Assembly: GCA_010645155.1 (NCBI GenBank)
Contig: JAAGOF010000115.1
Coordinates: forward strand, 597,688-661,687
DNA length: 64,000 nt
Source: Tigriopus japonicus
Taxonomy: Eukaryota > Arthropoda > Copepoda > Harpacticoida > Harpacticidae
Reading direction: 5' to 3'
The position numbers and the translations under genes were made by a program. Positions within the stretch are counted from its first letter, which is position 1. Each line of letters starts with the position of its first letter. This document shows positions 38,339 through 50,300 of the stretch, piece by piece. Below the pieces are notes generated by a model that saw nothing but the letters and a program-made list of their open reading frames with translations, ran no database searches and had not been told where the DNA came from.

Positions 38339-41300
38339 ATGACCGACGAAATTGTGTCATTTGAGGTGTACCAATCCCGGCAAGCACAAAGACTATTGGA
38401 TCAAGACCTTCAAGTATCAGGACATAGCCGCAAAAAGGTTCAAATCGCCACAGCTAGTCAAACCTTCGGGTTGCATCGAATGAGTGGTCGGAGAAAGTCC
38501 GGTTCCATGGGGTCTTCAACTGGGAACAAGTTCTCGAATCGGCTCCAAGTGTATTCGAAAAAGATCGAATCCACCAATCGGGATCCTGTCTCTTCAGTGT
38601 CATCTTGTTCCACATCCTCGGGCCATTCTGGCTCTTCCGGTCCGAATCGTAGAAAGCGATCCAGTGGGGCCAATACCCCAGGGGTTGATCCACTAATTTC
38701 CACACCTTTGGACACGGTGGTGAGGGTTCCACAAAAGAATGGATTCTCGCAGACTTGTAAAGTGTTTAACAAGAAGTTCCTGGACTACCTTTGCTCGAAG
38801 GCTCTGGTGATCCAAACATTTGTGATCCTCGCCATCTTGTGTGTTCCATGTAATGTGGTGACCTTTTATGTCATGAATAGAATCAGTGGAGAGCTGCCGA
38901 AGGACGAGATGAGGTAAGAAACTCAAAATGGTGTCACTCATCGATCTTCTTCGACACAAAGGAATCGATGATGGCTCTGCGACGAATTTCTCTCAAATTC
39001 TTCTTGAATTCCCCAAACATGTTCGAGTCTCTGAAAAAAAGGTCATAAATCAACATTTCCGTTCGATTTGAAAGCCTCACTCGCATCATACCATTCATGA
39101 CAAAAAGATGTGTGTCACGTTTTCATAAACAAGGAAACTCGACTCCGTCTTTTCTCGAGACCAATGACAACCTTGCAAATCGTTGCATGCAACTTTCGTC
39201 GCCTTAAGGTTTTGCGTCTTTTGAATGCGAAATATCAAGCAAAGTGTTGGAACACCCCAGGTCTTTTGGGGTTCAGGCTATTACTTTTGTTTGAATGTGT
39301 AAGTTTGATGAAACTCCCTAGAGATGGGACTCAAAGACGTTCAAGTCATTTGTTACAGCGAGAAGACTCGACTTTTCCACCATTTGACTCAATGACGGTG
39401 GTTGGGGAAATAAGGGAAAACGCATTGAATTGTCTTTTATTTATGAGAAAATGCAGATTTGGATAAAAGGATTCCGAATATATCGTTCAGCTTATTTGGT
39501 TTCCATTTACCTCCTCAGTTTTCCTTCAGAGCTCTTTCTTTCCTCGGGGCATGGAATCGTTACACAAAGTTCTGTCCTTCACTTTTTGTTTGAAAGCAAA
39601 AATTAGGCAACCTCTTGATGAATGATGAGAAGGAATGTTATTTGTACTTTTCATTAACCTAGCCATCTAATATTAAGAAACCTCAAAACAAAATACATCC
39701 TGTTAAAGAAATCGATGCGGATCAAAGAAAGAGTTACTCTTTTGCTTTGTTTTAATTAGTGTCCATACTTTCGTTTATCTGGCGAAATTGGTAAAATCCT
39801 GAGACCCACAATAAGCTTAATTGAAAGAATAAGACGAGATTAAAAGTGACTTCTGCTTTGACCTTTTTAAACCGATGAATCGTAATCATAAACCTTGGAA
39901 ACGATGGGCTTAACCTTGAATAATATTAGACAGGGTTAAAGAAATAAGTAGGAATAAGTAAGTAAGGATAAGTAAGAAATAAGTTATGAATGATTTAAAT
40001 GGTTTCAATACGATAAGGAGGCTATATTGAGATAGTTTATCCAATCTGGTCTTACTTAAGTAGAAAGACTTTCGTCACCATTTACAACTGACTTTAAAAG
40101 TTACAATCGACCATATTGAATGTCGACGAGTCAACCTTAGTTTTAGTTAAATTTCTTGGAGTGAGAGGCTAGCGATTAGACTTTAGATTCAATTCTTTTA
40201 TAAAAAATAAATCACACTGATTTCTTCAAATGAGATCTTGCTTGTGTTGGGTAGACTAAGTTTTTCAACTTTCAGTTCAATCAAACGGCAGGGTTAAAAG
40301 GTGTGCTTGCTCAAATTCAGAGGAAATTCGTACTGAGAATGAACGAGCCGGTCCTTTTTTTGGCAACTGTTATAACTGGGGACGAGCAAAAAGTGCAAAT
40401 CAAAACAAGCTTTTGTTTACCAAAAGTTGCACAAAAATCAGCCCAAAATCGTAAAATAAAATGCAGAAAAAGGTCAAAAGCGCAAATAAAAACCAAAAAA
40501 GCGCAAATAAGATTTAAAAAATTCGCAAAAAACTGAAATTTCTGAAACAAAAAGCTGCAGATGCTTTCTTGTCATGCGCTTGTTATTTTTCAATCTCAAA
40601 TAGCAAAATTTAGACATTGAAGTGGTAGTAATTACTACTATGCTAGCCTACGCTGGGAGCCGTAAAATCAGATTTTTTTGTTGTTGTTGTTGTTGCGGAT
40701 TTTCTATTATCGCTACAAGGAATGCAATTCCCTGTAAACAAGGATTTCTCCCGACAGCTTCAATCCGATCCCCAACAGGAATTTGCGTTCTTCTGCAAAT
40801 GAGACCTGGCTTGCATTGAGAAGAACACGTATTGGCTTGCATTGAGAAGAACACGTATTTCAAATTTCAGCCCAATCGAATGCCGAAGTGAAAAGTTATG
40901 CCTTCTCAAACTTATATACCGAAGAGAGCATTTTGTGGTAAAACGATTACCACAAAAGGGCTAGTTCATTCATCCTCGGTAGGATTTGCATTGAACTTTG
41001 ACAGAGCAAAACTTTTGTCTTCGACGTTCGATTGAGCTGAAAATTGAAATACGTATTCATGTCAACATATGCAAGGTATCATTTGCAGAAGAACGTAATT
41101 GAATTGTTCTTTCTGGAAATCATTATTCTCATTGCTAGCCTTCCACTCCATGATTCCAGTGCTTCTTCGTTGATAACATGAAATATACGGTTGCAAAAGA
41201 AACTACAAGACAAATATTTCAATTACAAAAAATTCTGAACCAACTCGTCAAGCACTACAAATCGAGCTTACCTGGAATCCTTTGCGTGATGACTTTTTGT

Positions 41301-44300
41301 ACATAATATATTTGGAAAAAAGGAATCCTTACCAAAAAAAAATCACCATCATACATTTTCCAGTACATTCCTTCTTTCAAGGTAGATCTTTCATTGCATG
41401 AAAAATAATAATAATAATAATTTTGAGCCTCGCACAAAAGAGCCTTTTTGGATTGTTTGCGCTTTGTAAATTTTATGGCTGTTTATTTCCAAGAAAGTAG
41501 TCAAACTGAATTACTGATGCCTTGCACATCAACAAATTCTAATGATGGACCGAAAGTGCTCTCAGCCGAAATTACGGCCGAAATTTCGGTTTCGGTTTCA
41601 CTTACTTTCCGAAACCGAAAGCAGACATGTACCATAAAGGATGGAGTTTGACAACAAAAACTTTTTTGGTTCAAAAATTTCTGAAACTTACGTACGCTTT
41701 CCGACTCGTTAAATTTGTAATTACCCAAAACATCATCCAACACATGAGCAATTTGACTTTTTGAAGTGAATTGAGTAACCAGTTGCTTTCGGTTAAAAGC
41801 CTTTTCGATCCATCCCTAGTAAATTCGGAAGTTTGCTGTGGAGTACAATTCTAATTGGCCAAAGAAAATGTAAAGGCCAACAAATTGATATTGATCCAAT
41901 CAGCAACACTTTTATCACATTGAAGTGACAGACTGTGTTTCTCCGTACTCGATTTGGCAAAAACTGATCCGATATTCGGCATTTGCCGAAGGCTAAGAAT
42001 GAGCAACTATTTTCTGTCATTTCCTTATGAAGGGCCCTTCGTAAATCCTCCATGTGCAACATAGACAACTCCTTAATCCACGAGGAAACAGCATTGGTCT
42101 TGGCATTTCAATCATCGTTTGTGGTCCAAGACCCTTAATAAAATGGGTACCGAAAAAGGGCAAGAAGAACGATTGTATCTTTCAAGTGGGTCCGGAAATA
42201 CCCACAGTATAAACATACAATGTTTCACCAACTCAAAATTTAGGATTGTAGGGCTCTTGGCAAAGCCTTAAGGATGTTCAATTAATATCAAGACTCGAAG
42301 GGACGGTCAAATAAGGCTTTGAAACCCTGTTAGACACTAAGGTACTTTTACTTTGCTGAAAAATATCGCTTGCATGAATCACACACATGCTATTAAGATT
42401 TAAACAATACCAAACCAAGCATGCAACTACTGTAGATCCTCCTTCTAAAATGAGTCTACATGAGTGTTAGATGTAGATAAAAACTAGGATCGTTGCAAAA
42501 TCGGTTGTTTTTGGAATTTAAACAACGATTCCAGAATTGGCAATCTGTATGTATTATAAAAAACATGTCCCGTGTGCCGGAAAACAATGTTATGGGTCGC
42601 GTGAAAAAAACCCTAAATTTAAAAATTTAAATGGGGCGAAGGAAAAAAGAAGCAAGCTATAAAACATGAGACAGGATAAGGTTACTTCACTTTTTAGGTT
42701 GGGTAATGATAAAAAGTTGCCAGATTATCTAATTTTGATGAAATTTCACTCTTCAAAACGTGTGTTTTTACATGCAGTTTCATAACAATTGCGAAACATG
42801 TAACAAAATATGAGAGAAGCTATACAAAATAACAAACATTTAGGTCAAATACAGGCGAAGAATCACCCGTGAAGTCAAGATGAAAACCGCCTAACAATAA
42901 AATGATTTGGACATTTTTTTTAAGGATAATGCTTGACCACGAAACCCACGGACAGGGAGAAACCCAACGTGTTCGTTGGAAGATCAGCATTTTTATCTAA
43001 GGAAACAAGATGCAAGTTGGGTTTATAATGTCCTTTTATTCATACCCGGGTTTTCATCCTTGACATCGATGTGAAATGTGCAAAAAATATTAAAGCTCAA
43101 GTAAGCTTCTTTTGAGAACTTCGATGTGGAGGTTGTGTCCATGCAATTTAGGATACGTCGTTCCTGAAGAGCTTCTTTCAATCTATTGCTAGTTTCCAAG
43201 TATTTTTAGTTGAGGTATCTGCGAGCACGTAACGAAATGAACAATCGAATCCACTTTATTCATCGTCCTCTACTATTCTTCGTCTAACATTTAGGGAAAG
43301 TATAAACCATTGCACTTCAAGCACGGCTCTTTGTGCAAGTTCGAGATGATTGTTTCATCACGACATTGACAAATTTGCAACGTCCTTGATCAGCCTTACC
43401 TTTGTACACATTTATGTTGGAGATAACAACTTTCCTCCACAAAGATGATGTTTATATTTTCTAAGCAAAAAGTATTGTTAATTCATGATTGTAGCTACAA
43501 TTTGTTCAGAAGATAGTGGTAGACCAAAAATTGCAGATCAAATGAGAACGGCTGAAAAATTACATGGATTTGAGAAATTACAAAGTTTGGTTTTGAAATA
43601 TTTTATGGGAAATATAGAATTTTTTGTGCGACTTCAAATCTCTTTACGTCTTTTTTAACAAGTGATGAAATAAACCTTCCCAAGGAATAATTGAGGATAA
43701 GGTTTTATTGTCGTTGAATAGATATTTGACATTTCTATTCAACTCTTCATTACCGTAGAAAAGACAAAATGGGAATTGGAATAATTTTAGCCCTTATGAA
43801 CTGAAAAAAATAGTTTAAATTGTCTGAAACAAAAAAACAACAACACTTCATTCACCTTTTTTTGTCGACTAGAAGCAAGCACTAAAATGCATACTTAGTT
43901 TTTTTCTGATCAAAAACACAATCAAGGACCCCATCTCTCAGAATCTCATGCGTAGAAGCTACAAAGACCCCCAGACCTTTAAATTTCACGAAAGTTTTAT
44001 GGAAGACTTTGAGGCCCACCATGGAGGAATTTCTCGATGACCCCGCGACTCACCATTTTAAGCTCCAAATGTGGGCCGCGGCCCCCTGGTCGCCAACCCT
44101 TCACGTAGAGCATCAATCAGTCAATGGATTGATGTCACAGATATTTGCGTGTTCAGAAGGATGGTTCTTTTAGCTTTTTGTTGAACCAATCAAAATTTCC
44201 TTCTCGAATTATTTCTGCGATTTTTTCTAAAGTTTGTCAATGTACTCATTCATCTGAATATTAAATTCTGGTTTCCCCTGTAGATAAGTTTGTCAAAGAG

Positions 44301-47300
44301 TTCGTAGAAACTCGACCGAAGTTTGCCACATATTTGCCATAGTAGTTTAAAGGGACCTTCCCATTCTCGACCAAAAATGTGTATCTTCGTTACTATGGAG
44401 TTTCAGGGTGTTAATGAGCGGACCCATACCAACACATTTTGCGCCTCGTTATGTTGATGACCCTTTCATCACGTATAGACATGGTTGTTGCCAACCTGAG
44501 AGGATTTTTTGGGACCCAAAATTAATAAGAAAGGGCAAGCTCACAAAAGAGTTCAAGTTCCGATAATTTTCATGCTCAATAGTTCGAAGACAAAGGACCG
44601 CGGGTAATTTTGGCTGGGACTTTACACGGTTGTCCCAAATAATGGGACATGCAAAAAAGGTTGATCAAGAGAGAGTTTTAAATCGTACCGCCAGCGGTAA
44701 AATAGGGCCGTTGCTGTGCTGAGCTGCTCAGCCCATTTTGACAAATCCAAGTCATTTCTGAGTCTAGGTTTGTGGAAATGATCTATATTTCACGTAAGGA
44801 CACCAGGGCTAGAATGAGGCATGCAGGGGGAGGTTTAAGTGATCTCTTCAAAAATCTTATCGCGGGCGGATGAAAAAAGAGAAAAGGCTTGTTCGTCAAT
44901 GTAAGATTTTGGTCAGTGCAAGGGTTTTTGCGTTTTACAGACCGCCCCTATGACTTAGATGCTACAAAAAATGTCGAATTGCAAGTTTGGACATTTTGAC
45001 TCTCGGTTTTGTTAGAATTTGCAAAATTATTCTTTTGATTAAAAAATGGCAAGCACTTGAAAAAGACCTTCGATATTGAAGAGAAACACGTACAAAACAC
45101 GGCATTTTGTTTGGTACCTTGATGGTTTTGGAGCTTTACAATACAAATCAGCGCTTATAACATCACTTACACTTGTACTTACCCAAAAAAAGTGGCCTTT
45201 TGTTGAGAATTTTCTCGTGCAAGAACGAGCAAATAAAGTGTGCATTTTTTCCAAAATCCTAACCAAAGGTGTTCAAACTTGGAATTCGACATTTTTTCAT
45301 GGCATCTAATTCGCAAGGGCGGTCTGTAAATTGCGAAAACCCTTAAACTGCCCAAATTCTCACGAGCCACCCACTGTTGCCAAACAAGCCTTTTCTCTTC
45401 TTTCATCCGCCCGCGATAAGATTTTTGAAGAAATCACTCAAACCTCCCCCTGCATTTCTCATTGAGTCAATAATATGGAAAATTTATTTTCAGGGTGGGT
45501 GAGTGAATGAAAAAACACTTAAACCAGCCTTGTCTTTTTGCCCATTTTCTAGTTAATAAACTGAGCATATTATCGACCAGATATAAGTAAAGGTATTTTC
45601 AATGTAATTTACAGATTGTTTTCAGGGACTCAAAATCATTGAATGGGCGCTTTGATTGAAAAAAACTTGGATTCACCAAATGAGTGAGCTACTAAGCACA
45701 ATCAACGGCCCTTTTTACCATTGGCGGTATGATTAAAAACTCCCAGTTGATCAACCTTTTTGCAGGTTCCGTTGGAAATCAAAATAAGTTGTTTTTGTAT
45801 CTTCTCTTGGAAAAGGTTGTAGACGACAGCTTTATCATGGCGTTCTAATCAAGCTGAGAAAATGTTCAAAGCGTTGTATAAATTTTTGTTAGTTTTTTTA
45901 AGGCGGGATAAAGACAATTCAAGACAAACTAATTACCTCTTAAGGCTTGCTTTTAAGAGGTTTGTAAAGGTCTGTTTGGTGTTTTCATAAAGGTTGCTAA
46001 TTTCAATCAAGTAGTGGCTATGAATGCTATGGGCATCGTTCAAAAAATAATTGCTCAAAGCTAGTGGTTACCAGATCGGTCTGCATTGCATAAATTTAGA
46101 AGATAAATATAAGCACCAACTTCAGATGATTTGAAATAGATTCTCGAGTAATATTTTTCTCAACTGAACATTCTAATTCTTCATTTTGGTTAAAGAAGAA
46201 TGAATTGATTTTATGCTAGCCCTGTATGGATGGGTGTAGAGAGAAAAACTTCCAGCCCAACAAGCGATAGCTCGATCCATTGACAATGGTGTGAGGCTAA
46301 TTATTAGACTAAGGTCTAACATGACAGTCGTACTTGAAGATAAATGGACGAGCTCACTCAAGTGTCCACGTTATCCAAAAGAAAGTTCCCTTGTATGTTG
46401 GTTGCTTCTCATAATGACATAAGCAGAGTTCTGGACCAAGTACACAAGTGAAAATGTAAAGAAAAACCGTCAGCAACAAAACCCAAACAAACATTTGACA
46501 GTCTACGCTAGAACCAACCAGACAAGTTGAACGTTTTCCAACTACGTAAATCACGGAAGAAATCTTGCATATAATATTTTTAAATTGACATTATCAAATA
46601 ACATTGATACAACTTAGTAGACTTCATAAACGGAAAATAAGATTCGAAGTCCATTTTGGGAAGAATCTTGGCCGTCTCAGCTCTATTCTTTCTCCCCACG
46701 GTGTTTCTTTTTGGTCATTTTCAAATTCCAGAAACTTTTGAGACCAGTTTTGAGATGAAAATGCAATGTCGAGCATTTATTTGAATTCGGTTAATGAGGT
46801 CACGGGCAAAACTCTATAACGTTACGTTACTTAAAACTTGCTTGAAAAGGACATTTGAAAATTTACTTTTGGTAAAGTCTTAGATGCACTAAGAGGTAGT
46901 AAGAGCATTCCTGTTCTAAAATATTTCCGGAAAAATAATCAGTGGATCTTTTTTCAACGGCATTTTTGTTCAGGATTCTCGAAGAACCAAACAAGGGTCG
47001 TTACATCAATTTAGACAAACGGCAGAATAGAGGTCGGTTGTTGAGGTAGCCCTTAAGTATCCTTCAATCCTTCGATATATAATTGAAGCATATTTAGAAA
47101 CATAAAAGAAGCATATGAGACGAAGTAAAAATAACCATGCTTGATCAAGTTTCGCTACAAAAGCTGTAATCGAAAAACGCAAGCTGCGTTTTTCGATTAC
47201 AGCTTTTGTTGCGAAACCTGATCGAGCATGGTTATTTTACTCTGTGTCATATGTTTCTTTTATGTTTCTAGACATGCTTCTACTATGCTTCCAAACTACT

Positions 47301-50300
47301 TCAACAATCAAGCTAATATTTTGACAATATTTTACGTAGACACACCCTTAAGGCTACTTGAGAATTGAGTAGAAGACGATTTTTTTAACTTTAAGCATGC
47401 TTTTAGTGACCTGATTTCGTTTTTTCCTGTGACCTAATCATCATAATTCAAATGCATATGCGTTATCTCATTCACGCCTCAAAACTGCTCTCAAAAGTTT
47501 CTGAAATTTAAAAATGACTTCCCCAGGTCAAAGAAACACCGTGTCCCGATTGCGTTTTTAAGCTACGTAAGTGACATTAGAAGGTCCAAAGTTCGAACGA
47601 GGATCACTAGAAAAGTTGAGCCGACCGAAATGCATATAACTTGAACTAGGCAAGAACTATCACTTTCCTGTCCAACTTCACATCAAAACGTTTCATTCTA
47701 AGCCTCGGAAAAATAGAAAGCAACACCACAAAATATAATATTTGAGCAAAGTAATGGCAAAATGAGTATTTTATGTAACACATAAACATAAATCTAAACG
47801 TTATCATTCCCTTTTACTAATAATGTTCCCGTTTTTTTGTGTTTTAGAGAACCACCCGACTTGGATGAGTTGGCCTTTACCGGCCTTTCCCAAAATCCTA
47901 AAGTCACGGATAGTTGTCAGAAACCCATGAATATGTCAGGGGTGGTCTTGGTGCGAATTCAAAATGGCACGGTCAATGCCAAATCCTCGGTCAATGCAGC
48001 CCAACAAGTGAACTCCATGATGGTTCGCTTGATCAAGAGCTTTTGCGAAAGTAACAAGACCAACGAACACAACTTGGAGCACCAAATGATGCGTTGTTTT
48101 CTGAACTCATCCACGCGAAAGGCATCGCCTCTTCAAATGACCGAACAAGCTGAATTGGATCGGGAAACTCGAGAAGAGATCAGACAGAAAATCTGTTACG
48201 TGCATCAGAATCGAAATTCCAACAAGGCTTCTTCAAACGTAAGTCCATCGAGGGAAAAAATCCAATTCGGTCAGAGCTTCTCGGAAAGGACACAGGGAAA
48301 GTCAGGAAGGACATGATGTCATTCTTTCTTTCGAAGCAAACATAGTATGTTTATCTTGGCCGCAATCAATATCATTTCTTTTGCGAATTCTGTTGGATAA
48401 TGGCCCAACTTGGCTCATTTCAAACTCGTACATTCCAGGTGACCAGTTCGAAATCCACACCGGAAATGGAGGAAGACAAAGATTTGATCGTCAAATGCAT
48501 CTCGACCATGTTCGTTCGCAATTCGTTCAAATCGAAACGTACCCAAATCGTGCCCAAGATGGTCAAGAACTACACGTGTTATGAATCCTTCAAGACCCAC
48601 CGGTTTGTTGTTCTCCAAGCCCGGAGATGGTTCGACGGCATTGGCCTTGTATTGACAGGTAATTATGAGCCAGCCCATAAAGGTTGTCAAATCCATTGCG
48701 ACGCCCACCTGATAAGCCTTCATTGGTTCGTCAAGTGCCACTTACTCGTGTACGAAGAAGGGTCAGTTGAGGGTTCCATCGGAACAACAAGCCTTCAGCA
48801 CCATGAGTCCGAACTATTTTGATTGACTTGGGATCGAGCTCGAATATGTTTGTCATCCCCGGTCAGTGAGATTGATTAAGATTACGTCGCAGGTTGGTTG
48901 TTTGTGACCATTTGGACAGCCATCAACTCAACCGACCTCTTTTCTTGGCGTATTGACGTTGGCTTTCATCTTTGTACGATCCTTATTTCGTCGTCTTCAT
49001 TTCTTCTAGGGGTCTTTGGCCTTATTGGGAACTTCATGACGCTAATTGTCCTTCATAGACAAGTCAGCTATATCGTGAGTTACTCTTGTAATTCGATTGA
49101 CTACTTCCACTTGTATCTAGGGATGTGACACGGTTGGTTTTCTTTCCACAGGAATCCACGTCGAATTTCAACAAGCTGCTCATGACCTTGTCCTTAATGG
49201 ACTCTCTGCTGATCCTTTTTTACCTCGTGGACGTAGCCATGTTGGTCTTCGTTTGTCATCCTCCCCTTTGGTATCGGAGACTCTTCTCACATTTTCTGTT
49301 CCCCGGGAAATTCATCGTTCTTTCTTGTTCAATCTATATGGTGGTGGCTATTTCGGCGGAGAGGTGAGAAAAGTGGGCCCATTTTTCTTCTTGAACACTT
49401 TCCGCTTGGATCCAATTAATGGTTTTGCATTTGAACAAGGTTCAACCTCAAGGCTCCAATCTAGAAAATTGTAATGAACTTTAAGGGAACTTCATTGAAT
49501 GAAAAAAAGATTACGATGAGGACCTATCCCTGGGAACACAAACGTTTCCATTGTTGGGACCAATGAACGCTCTACTTCATTTAGCTTCCTTCATTCAAAT
49601 TATTTGGAAAGCTCTCTAAAACGCTAATTATGATGTCATAACTATTATCGCACGCTTTGTCAACAGTGTGTGCGAGATAGACAAAAGTTCTTACACTTTA
49701 GCTTCAGTAAAAAACGTATGCGTGTTCACTTTTCCAACTTCCGTGCGAAATGGTTTTAAGGTCCAAGGATCTCTTTCTGGCATGCTCTGGCAATCATAAA
49801 AATAGCACCCGTTATCAGATGCGTTCCATCTATTTCCAGATACAAAGCCATATGCTACCCTCTTAGACATCGTCCCTCTTCGCTTCAATACATCAGTTTC
49901 GTTCTCTTTGTGTCGTTTGCCCAAAACATTCCCAAGTTCTTCGAGTTCCATCTGGCCAACAACGACTACACTGCCACACCCTTGACCAAAGATGAGTTCT
50001 ACCATCAGTTCTCACAATACTGGGATAAGCTCGTTATCTCAGGATTGCTTCCATTTGCTTGTCTAGTTTTCTTCAACCTACGAATTTACTTCAAAATCAG
50101 GTAAGTTGGTTCTTTTACCCTTGCTAAATATACTCGAGTTTTGACACGAAGCCAAAATGGATGGTAGAACAGAAAACTATTCTTGTTTCCAATTATACCC
50201 ACAGAACCACAGAACAGGTTCAATTTTAGAAATGGGTCAATGGCACAAGGTCTTCAAGCCTTACATTGGATCTTCTCCGACGTGGTGTATAAAGTTCATG

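Larger units (their letters stand above)
38914..47847 (+). other. 8.9 kb first intron of the GPCR gene
   Basis: It contains the fold-back elements at 44650-45764 and 47032-47313, a 26-bp tandem duplication, short microsatellites, a possible hAT end near 44040-44105 and a possible hAT-related fragment at about 41560-41820 (repeated CCGAAA/TTTCGG). An orphan minus-strand exon candidate abuts its left end. No complete gene was found in it. Confidence 0.6.

Noticed and set aside
38458..38772. 104-codon minus-strand frame within GPCR exon 1
   Set aside because: It is the antisense shadow of a real coding exon and has no splice signals of its own.
44040..44105. GC-rich end resembling a hAT terminus (reverse complement GGGTTGGCGACCAGGGGGCC)
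   Set aside because: Only one end could be found, with no partner repeat or target duplication, so it is not listed as an element.
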